A stretch of 11,651 nt of DNA, from the NCBI GenBank assembly GCA_040902925.1, contig JBBDWJ010000339.1, positions 1-11,651 of the forward strand, read 5' to 3'. The translations under genes were made by a program, and so were the position numbers. This document shows positions 1 to 7,282 of the stretch, one piece after another. The first letter of the stretch is position 1. Every line of letters starts with the position of its first letter. The notes under the pieces are model-generated. The model was not told where the DNA came from and did not search any database. It saw only the letters and a list, made by a program, of their open reading frames with translations. The DNA is from JBBDWJ01 sp040902925. GTDB lineage: Bacteria; Acidobacteriota; Terriglobia; Bryobacterales; UBA6623.

Positions 1-577
1 CATCAGCCGAGCACGCAGAGGGCTTGGCATGCTGATTCTGTGCATAAGTCAGGTTCTACAGTATTGGCGGCGGAGAAGCAAGATACGTTGAAGTCGTCGG
101 CTTTACCAAGCAGGATCCTCCGCCGGGTAGCGTGCAGAAGGTTTTGCAGATCATTCTTTCTGTCAAGAAGTTCGACGCAAACTCTAATCCTTGCGTATCG
201 GCACCACCGAAGATTTGCGCAAGGTATCGCGGACACAACCGAAATCATGTTTACAAATCACGTTGATTCAGTCGGGAGCCTGGACTTGAGCTGGGGGCCT
301 CAGAAGTGGCACCCGAGAATTCTGTTTAGTTCGCTACCACCTGACTTCGGGGAAGGTCATCTGATCACTCTGCGAAAAGGAGAGAGTTCCCAGCACGGAT
401 CGTTCATTCTTAACGAAAAAATGGGTATTCTACAGGCGCCCCACCGGAATACCTCCAAGCCAAGCGCATTGGTATGTTCGCGAGTTCGAACTGGCGCACT
501 ACCCGCCAGACGCGTGTGAGAGAAGGTTTCACGTTGACTTTCATATCGAATGCTGAGGGGCTTTAGGGGAGTCCGAT
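1..577 (+). pseudogene. Possible decayed coding region without an intact gene
   Basis: No complete gene is supported here. Hand-counted GC over 1-540 is about 52%, against roughly 62% in the maeB line counted. Two stretches read like real protein but lie in different frames and lack starts. One runs about 48-266 in frame 3 (beginning VRFYSIGGGEARYVEVVGF) and follows stops at 33 and 45. The other runs 365-556 in frame 2 (containing KKWVFYRRPTG and HWYVREFELAHYPP) and follows a stop at 362; it has no ATG, GTG or TTG upstream of this protein-like part. Frame 1 is also open from 40 to 519, but its composition (rich in Arg and Ser) looks like a shadow. The pattern fits a frameshifted remnant of an older or acquired gene. 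I recognise no family, and non-coding sequence remains a real alternative. Confidence 0.2.
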
Positions 578-649
578 ATGCTTGGATTCTTGTGCGTGTT
601 GGCGGTGGCCGTCCGTTCGGCTGGGCGCTCGACGCTCAGCGGTCAGTGA
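578..649 (+). CDS. Possible 23-residue small ORF with signal-like start
   Basis: An ATG at 578 follows GGGGAG (565-570) at a suitable distance and opens a 23-codon frame beginning MLGFLCVLAVAV, ending at the TGA at 647-649. The hydrophobic start resembles the first half of a signal peptide. It stops 51 bp before the preferred start of the glycosyltransferase. It could be a tiny leader peptide, the stump of a truncated gene, or chance; nothing beyond the ribosome-binding-like sequence and the hydrophobicity supports it. Confidence 0.13.
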   Translation: MLGFLCVLAVAVRSAGRSTLSGQ

Positions 650-700
650 CCAGTGGATCGGAGTACCTCCGGTAACTCGCGGCAAGGCTACGAGGGTCAG

Positions 701-1765
701 GTGGGCGACGTTGACTTGATTTTCTTTTCGAGGGGTCGAGGGCGCGGACATGCAACGCCGGACTTGCAAATTGCCGAGAGTCTCCGCGGTCAGGGATCAG
801 GTGCTCCGGCCCTCGAGTTCGTGTCGTATTCATCTGGTGCAGACGCGTTAGCTGACGCTGGACAACCCGTCATCGACCTCGAACTACCAGACCAGAACCC
901 GTTTCTCGAGACCATGGTGAAATCGGCCCAGGTTATCGGCGCCCTTCGACCGAGCCTCGTCGTCTCCCACGAGGAATTCGCTGCATTACCAGCGGCCAAA
1001 ATCTTCGGCGTCCCGACCGTGTTCCTCACCGATTGGTTCGTCGACGACCCTGATCGGCTGATCATGCGCTCGCTGCTGTATGCCGATGAGATCGTATTCC
1101 TCGAGCGGGAGGGCTGGTTCGAGCCCCCCGCTTATGTCAAAGACCGGGTTCACTATGTGGGTCCGATCGTTCGCCCCATGGAGTATTCCCGCCAGGACCG
1201 GGCCAGGGCGAGGGAAGAGTTGGGGTTGCCGGCGGAGGCGACTGTCTTGTCGGTGATCCCTGGAGCCTGGGCGACCGAGGCGCGTACGCCGCTTTGGGAG
1301 GCGCTCGTCGCGGCCTTCGACTCCCTCGACGCCGCCGGTAAGCATCTCGTATGGAACGCCGGGGAAGACTTCGCGGAGCTGACCGGGCGCCTGGGCAGCC
1401 GCGGCGGCATCACGGTGATGCGTTCCTGCGATCCCATCGAGCGATTGATCGCCGCCAGCGATCTGGGGATCACCAAGGGCAATCGCGGTTCCACCCTCGA
1501 CCTGTACTACCTGGGCGTACCATCCGTGTCGATCTCTTTCCGCGCCAACCCGGTCGACGATCACATGGTCCCCCAGATCGCCTCGAACCGGGCGCTCTAT
1601 TTCGACCAACTGGATGCCGTCTCTCTAGCGAACGAACTCGACCTCGCGCTCCGGCGCGAAAAGCCCGCCATCCCGCCCAGCCCCGCCACCAACGCCGCGC
1701 AAGAAGCTGCCCGCCGCATTGCGCATCACCTGCAACTGGCTGGGTGTCGCGCTGCCGCTTCCTAA
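701..1765 (+). CDS. GT-B fold glycosyltransferase, MurG/UGT-like
   Basis: Predicted cytosolic or membrane-associated glycosyltransferase of 354 residues that would transfer a sugar from a nucleotide-sugar donor; the acceptor cannot be told. The N-terminal half begins with a beta strand and glycine-rich loop (LIFFSRGRGRGHATPD, residues 6-21), the typical acceptor-side loop of GT-B enzymes such as MurG. The C-terminal half has SDLGITKGNRGSTLDLYYLG (253-272) followed by VPSVSI and DDH (286-288), which resembles the donor-binding region of MurG and UGT enzymes, where a serine/threonine-rich loop and an acidic residue contact the nucleotide sugar. I chose the GTG at 701 because GAGG (692-695) lies five bases upstream and the protein then opens directly with the first strand. 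A GTG at 653 would add 16 low-complexity residues. There is no signal peptide and no clear transmembrane helix. It has no recognisable partner gene and is followed by a 126-bp gap. The fold class is fairly secure; the substrate is unknown. Confidence 0.75.
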   Translation: MGDVDLIFFSRGRGRGHATPDLQIAESLRGQGSGAPALEFVSYSSGADALADAGQPVIDLELPDQNPFLETMVKSAQVIGALRPSLVVSHEEFAALPAAKIFGVPTVFLTDWFVDDPDRLIMRSLLYADEIVFLEREGWFEPPAYVKDRVHYVGPIVRPMEYSRQDRARAREELGLPAEATVLSVIPGAWATEARTPLWEALVAAFDSLDAAGKHLVWNAGEDFAELTGRLGSRGGITVMRSCDPIERLIAASDLGITKGNRGSTLDLYYLGVPSVSISFRANPVDDHMVPQIASNRALYFDQLDAVSLANELDLALRREKPAIPPSPATNAAQEAARRIAHHLQLAGCRAAAS

Positions 1766-1808
1766 CTGCCTGGCCGGATTCTCTCCTGATCCTCGCATTC
1801 CGTACTGA

Positions 1809-1825
1809 GAACACGAATCGTGTTC
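1809..1825. promoter_or_regulatory. Perfect inverted repeat, operator-like
   Basis: GAACACG (1809-1815) and CGTGTTC (1819-1825) are perfect reverse complements separated by AAT. The element lies 67 bp upstream of the start of the secreted protein gene. It could be a repressor operator or a short hairpin. The nine-base gap between GAAC and GTTC does not match the classical Gram-positive LexA box. Confidence 0.35.
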
Positions 1826-1862
1826 CGCGAACCGTTGCGTGATCCGTTCACGCTGATTCGCG
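1826..1862 (+). other. Nested stem-loop in the leader of the secreted protein gene
   Basis: An outer pair CGCGAA (1826-1831) / TTCGCG (1857-1862) encloses an inner perfect pair GCGTGA (1837-1842) / TCACGC (1848-1853) with a five-base loop. It begins immediately after the preceding inverted repeat. There is no U-tract downstream, so an intrinsic terminator for the upstream glycosyltransferase gene is not well supported. A structured 5' leader or a second protein-binding site is possible. Confidence 0.35.
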
Positions 1863-1876
1863 CGGCAAGAGACAGC

Positions 1877-1881
1877 AGGAG
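1877..1881 (+). promoter_or_regulatory. Ribosome binding site deciding the start at 1892
   Basis: AGGAG ends ten bases before the ATG at 1892. This choice puts a clean signal peptide at the N-terminus. The upstream in-frame GTG at 1820 would place 24 charged residues in front of it and would cut through the inverted repeats. Confidence 0.6.
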
Positions 1882-1891
1882 ATCGATCCGC

Positions 1892-3442
1892 ATGAAAACC
1901 CGTGTCACTTGTATTCTCGTTGCAATCCTTCTTTCCGCTCCCGCGTTTTCACAAAGAATCCTCATCGATTGGCCTTCGCGTTCGATGGACTGTCCGAGCG
2001 AAATCAACTCCACGGTCCAAAGCGAGGTGGTCGTCCGCGACGTCAACGACCTGCTGTATCAATATGAGGTTGACTTCACAGCCAAAGCCCGGCAGAACGA
2101 TGACTTTCGGCAACTGTTTGGACCAGATACTGAGTCCCTTGCTTCAGAACCGATATCCAAATGCCAGGAAAACGTAAGCGCCGCTTTCCTCCACGCGAAA
2201 CAGTTGTCCGATGCGTTCCAGGCTACCAGAGGCCTCTATCCGCGAAAGGAAGGAGACCTGTACGAGAGCGTTTCTTTGGGCGAGACTCTCGCTGACTGGC
2301 GCCGCTTCGCCTCCGACAATTCGGCGGCAATCACTCAGATCAAGTCCCTTCACGACGATATCCAGTTGAACTGCGGCGAGGAGCTTCTGAAATGGGCAGC
2401 AGACCCGAAATCTCGACATCTAGTGACTGAATGGCAACAGGTGCAGGTGCAGGTCGATGTGCTCAAGAGGTGGGAACTGCGAACGGCGGAAGGCGCCGTT
2501 CACAATGTCGTTCTCTCCCGCCAGCTCGGACCCGACGTCGACTACACAGTTAAAGTCACCGAGCGATACAAGGGCGTGGAGACAGTCAACGGCCGCAAGG
2601 AATTCGAATGCCGTCCGGCATCCAACGTCCTGACCCTTTCTGCCGGCACTCTGTTCAGCTCGATGCCGGTAATGGAGTTCCGTGCCGTCAAGGCCCCCAA
2701 CATCTCTACCAACGACGACGGGCAGCCGATCGAAGTGGATGGTACGCGCGACATCCTAGCGGTTGACGGGTCGAGCATGAGCGTCCATGCCATCGGCATG
2801 CTCAACTATCGGCTTCCCGGCCTAGCCTTTGGCAAAGGGCGCGGAAAGGACTACGGCGTCACGATATCGAGCGGCCCTGTATTCCGTCTTTCGGGAGACA
2901 CCGAGGCTTCCTCGATCGGGTACTTCGCCGGCGTATCCGTTGGTCTCTGGAACCGGCTATTCATCACCCCTGGCGTGCACATCGGGCAGTTTTCCGATTT
3001 CCCAGCCAATTTTTACGAGGGCAGGACCATTCCCGATCAGTTCGGCGCATTAACGCCCACGAAACGATGGACAGGGCGCTTTGCGATCGCGCTGTCCTAC
3101 CGTACCAATAAGCTGGATCGCCCTGGAGTCGAGGGGACGGCGAACAATCTCCCCATTTCGGATACACAGCCGGCGGAATTGAAAGTAGTGACGAAGACGT
3201 TGCCTGAGGGATCGGTGGGACAGATATACACGAAGACATTGCTCGAAGCCTCAGGCGGTGCGGGCCCTTACGAATGGGAGCAGACGGAGGGCTCTTTGCC
3301 CGATGGGCTCGAGCTCAAGGACGGTGAGATTGGGGGAACGCCAACGCAGGCGTTTGTGAGTCCGGTGCCCTTGCGATTTCAAGTCAAGGACAAGAACGGC
3401 CAAACTGCCGTCAGCGAGGCCCTCACCTTAGTTATCAAATAG
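1892..3442 (+). CDS. Secreted protein with C-terminal putative-Ig (He_PIG-like) domain
   Basis: Exported protein of 516 residues whose function I do not recognise. Residues 1-20 form a Sec signal peptide (MKTRVTC, a hydrophobic core, then APAFS), with likely cleavage before Gln21. Residues 21-250 are hydrophilic and contain four cysteines (34, 91, 161, 240) that could pair in the periplasm. Residues about 320-406 alternate polar and hydrophobic residues (for example IGYFAGVSVGLWNRLFITPG and RWTGRFAIALSYRTN), which suggests outer-membrane or beta-sandwich strands. Residues about 429-516 match the putative-Ig pattern found in large bacterial surface proteins: SLPDGLELKDGEIGGTPT, then RFQVKDKNGQTA and a closing strand. 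The matrixin gene starts 48 bp after this one on the same strand, so co-transcription is likely and joint extracellular work is possible. The domain call is moderately secure; the location and role are inference. Confidence 0.75.
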   Translation: MKTRVTCILVAILLSAPAFSQRILIDWPSRSMDCPSEINSTVQSEVVVRDVNDLLYQYEVDFTAKARQNDDFRQLFGPDTESLASEPISKCQENVSAAFLHAKQLSDAFQATRGLYPRKEGDLYESVSLGETLADWRRFASDNSAAITQIKSLHDDIQLNCGEELLKWAADPKSRHLVTEWQQVQVQVDVLKRWELRTAEGAVHNVVLSRQLGPDVDYTVKVTERYKGVETVNGRKEFECRPASNVLTLSAGTLFSSMPVMEFRAVKAPNISTNDDGQPIEVDGTRDILAVDGSSMSVHAIGMLNYRLPGLAFGKGRGKDYGVTISSGPVFRLSGDTEASSIGYFAGVSVGLWNRLFITPGVHIGQFSDFPANFYEGRTIPDQFGALTPTKRWTGRFAIALSYRTNKLDRPGVEGTANNLPISDTQPAELKVVTKTLPEGSVGQIYTKTLLEASGGAGPYEWEQTEGSLPDGLELKDGEIGGTPTQAFVSPVPLRFQVKDKNGQTAVSEALTLVIK

Positions 3443-3477
3443 CGTGACCGTGAAACGGCGAGAAGGGCCCTGGCGCT

Positions 3478-3482
3478 AGGAG
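3478..3482 (+). promoter_or_regulatory. Ribosome binding site deciding the start at 3491
   Basis: AGGAG with an eight-base spacer favours the ATG at 3491 over the adjacent GTG at 3488. The protein differs by only one residue. Confidence 0.6.
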
Positions 3483-3490
3483 AACGAGTG

Positions 3491-4264
3491 ATGAGCACCC
3501 AGAAAACAATCCGGCGAGTTCAAGAGTACTTAGACCGCTACGGCTACTTCGACACGTTGGATTACGCCAAAGGCAAGCTGGACTCCCCGACGAGGGCGGC
3601 GATCAACCGGCTTCGCCGCCAAAAGAGGCTGGCCGAACCGCAGGCGGCGCTGGAGAGCGCGGCGGATGGCTTGGACTCGGTGATCGAGGCCATCACACGC
3701 TCGCGCTGCGGACATCCCGACCTCGACAACGGCGTCGCGTTTTCCCTGAACTGCCGGTGGCCCAAGGGAACCGCCCGCCTCACATTCGCATTTGAGAACC
3801 ACTCCCGGCACATGCCGGCGGACACCGCTCACAACGCGCTGAGGCGCGCCTTCCAGACTTGGAGCAACTTGCCCGCGCTGCCTTTTCAATTCGAAGAGAC
3901 GAATTCCGAGGATTCCGACATCGTCGTCGCGTGGCGGCCCAGTGCGGATCCCGATTTCTTTATGGGCCCGGGTGGCGGTATCAATCCTGTGGCGCACGCG
4001 GATTTCCCTCCGGCGTGCTCCAGCCACATCGGGCCCGGCCGGCCGTTGCACTTTGACGACGAAGGTCATCTATGGGCGGACGGGCCATTGAACGACGCGC
4101 TCGATCTCGAAACAGTAGCAGTGCATGAAATCGGTCATTTGCTCGGTCTCCGCCACTCCAGTGTGGCAGGGTCAGTTGTGCGCGAAGACGTACAGCCCGG
4201 AGCGATCCGGCGCGCACTCCATAGTGACGACGTTTTCGGGATAACGGCTCTCTACAGCACCTAG
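3491..4264 (+). CDS. Matrixin-family zinc metalloprotease with cysteine-switch prodomain
   Basis: Predicted zinc endopeptidase of 257 residues, related to matrix metalloproteases (family M10). Residues about 7-47 look like the peptidoglycan-binding-like prodomain (RRVQEYLDRYGYF, then LDSPTRAAINRLRRQ). SRCGHPD (71-77) matches the cysteine switch, in which Cys73 would hold the zinc in the latent enzyme. The catalytic domain has the structural region GPGGG...HADFPP and HFDDEGHLW (187-195), and the zinc motif HEIGHLLGLRH (His212, His216, His222, catalytic Glu213). By alignment with the MMP pattern HSSVPEALM, the Met-turn methionine is replaced by Val230 (GTG codon at 4178-4180). No signal peptide precedes the prodomain, which is unexpected for an extracellular protease; a non-classical export route or an unseen upstream start would be needed. 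It sits 48 bp behind the secreted He_PIG-like protein and converges on maeB. The family is secure; activity is not. Confidence 0.85.
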   Translation: MSTQKTIRRVQEYLDRYGYFDTLDYAKGKLDSPTRAAINRLRRQKRLAEPQAALESAADGLDSVIEAITRSRCGHPDLDNGVAFSLNCRWPKGTARLTFAFENHSRHMPADTAHNALRRAFQTWSNLPALPFQFEETNSEDSDIVVAWRPSADPDFFMGPGGGINPVAHADFPPACSSHIGPGRPLHFDDEGHLWADGPLNDALDLETVAVHEIGHLLGLRHSSVAGSVVREDVQPGAIRRALHSDDVFGITALYST

Positions 4265-4307
4265 GGCGAGGGAAACAAACTCCAGACCGACACAGGTCGC
4301 GAATTGG

Positions 4308-4336
4308 CCCACTCCAAAGTCTCATTGGACTGTGGG
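4308..4336. terminator. Stem-loop between convergent protease and maeB genes
   Basis: CCCACTCCAA (4308-4317) pairs with TTGGA (4325-4329) and GTGGG (4332-4336), with a two-base bulge and a seven-base loop, giving a ten-pair stem in the 97-bp gap between two convergent genes. It has no clear T-run on either side, so it is a weak candidate for a bidirectional terminator or 3'-end stabiliser. Confidence 0.35.
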
Positions 4337-4361
4337 TTGAAGTCAGACGGGCTATTGCAGT

Positions 4362-6653
<2,292 letters not shown>

Positions 6654-6948
6654 GAATCACCTCGGTGAGAGTTTCGATGGGGGGCCGCCTACAACGGAGC
6701 TTCGGCGGGTGGCGGCGCCGGCACGAGGGAACTCGGCGGACCCTAGGCTCCAAAGTTGCACGCGGCCCGCCATCGCCGCTCGCGTCGGCGGCAATTCGTA
6801 TCAGGATGGCGTATCAGGTGGATGGCCTGCCAACTGATAGCCTACAGCCGAATGGCTTGGCAGCGGAATCGCTTGCCGCCACAAACGCGGGGCAGCCGGA
6901 AACCAATGCTAAGCGTTTTGGAATGCTGATACAACCCGTGCGGACGGC

Positions 6949-6977
6949 TTGTGACGCCTCGAATCGGGTGTTACGAT
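6949..6977 (+). promoter_or_regulatory. Candidate sigma70-type promoter for tolC
   Basis: TTGTGA (6949-6954) and TACGAT (6972-6977) are separated by exactly 17 bases, and each hexamer matches its consensus at four of six positions or better. If it is used, transcription would start near 6984 and leave an untranslated leader of about 300 nt before the tolC ATG. Confidence 0.35.
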
Positions 6978-6997
6978 AGCGAAAGATCGTGCGAAAA

Positions 6998-7012
6998 GGG
7001 CCCGCCGGGCCC
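6998..7012 (+). repeat. GGGCCC hairpin at the start of the tolC leader
   Basis: GGGCCC (6998-7003) and GGGCCC (7007-7012), each self-complementary and separated by GCC, can form a six-pair GC stem with a three-base loop about 15 bases after the predicted transcription start. No U-run follows. Confidence 0.4.
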
Positions 7013-7022
7013 GCGCTTCCTG

Positions 7023-7130
7023 AGCGGCCGCTTTCGGCGGCGCCCGCGGGGGCGGGAAACCACCGCTGCCGAGCGTAGGACGGGGTCTTCGGGCGTGTTT
7101 CGGCCCAACGGAGCGGTAACCGCTAGCGGT
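7023..7130. promoter_or_regulatory. Cluster of AGCGG/CCGCT palindromic motifs
   Basis: The stretch holds AGCGGCCGCT (7023-7032, a perfect palindrome), ACCGCT (7062-7067), and AGCGGT-A-ACCGCT-AGCGGT (7112-7130). In the last, the middle unit can pair with either neighbour. Such mutually exclusive pairings could serve as operator half-sites or as alternative RNA hairpins in the tolC leader. High GC raises the chance of coincidence. Confidence 0.3.
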
Positions 7131-7200
7131 GTTGTTGCGCCTGTTCATCATTGGTTGTTTGCACCCACAATCTCGCCGGTCCCACGTCTAAGCTGGGGGC

Positions 7201-7227
7201 GAAGGGGGAAACCCGGACCACCCCTTC
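7201..7227 (+). other. Stem-loop upstream of the tolC ribosome binding site
   Basis: GAAGGGG (7201-7207) and CCCCTTC (7221-7227) form a perfect seven-pair stem with a 13-base loop, ending about 44 bases before the tolC GGAG (7271-7274). It could influence leader stability or translation. No function is assignable. Confidence 0.35.
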
Positions 7228-7282
7228 CACGTAGATCTCTATCAATCGCCGGACCGTTGAAGTCCTGCCTGGAGAACGCATC

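Larger units (their letters stand above)
6654..7282. other. Divergent intergenic region between maeB and tolC
   Basis: These 629 bp contain no supported gene. Nearest maeB there is a direct repeat GTATCAGG (6798-6805 and 6811-6818). The second copy also opens an inverted repeat TATCAG / CTGATA (6812-6817 / 6833-6838). From about 6949 the features look oriented towards tolC: a promoter-like pair, then a GC-rich stretch with several inverted repeats. Open frames across this region have compositions typical of GC-rich shadows. I looked for the signatures of cobalamin, c-di-GMP-I, ydaO and mini-ykkC riboswitches and could not place any of them convincingly. Confidence 0.6.

Noticed and set aside
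986..1609. A 207-codon open frame on the minus strand inside the glycosyltransferase gene
   Set aside because: The plus strand encodes coherent GT-B motifs; the antisense frame has none, and open antisense frames are common at this GC content.
1809..1825. LexA box
   Set aside because: GAAC and GTTC are separated by nine bases rather than the four of the Gram-positive box, and the downstream gene is not a DNA-repair gene.
6722..6733. ACGAGG motif suggesting a mini-ykkC element
   Set aside because: The class needs two such hairpins in tandem; only one copy is present and no suitable stem surrounds it.
6665..6979. Open frames in the maeB-tolC intergenic region on both strands
   Set aside because: Their composition is Arg, Ala, Pro and Gly rich with no motif or ribosome binding site, and they overlap promoter-like sequence and inverted repeats.
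7036..7130. Possible c-di-GMP-I or ydaO riboswitch, from GGGAAACCACCG and later bases
   Set aside because: Only short stretches resemble the conserved cores; the expected tetraloop receptor, paired elements and spacing could not be placed.
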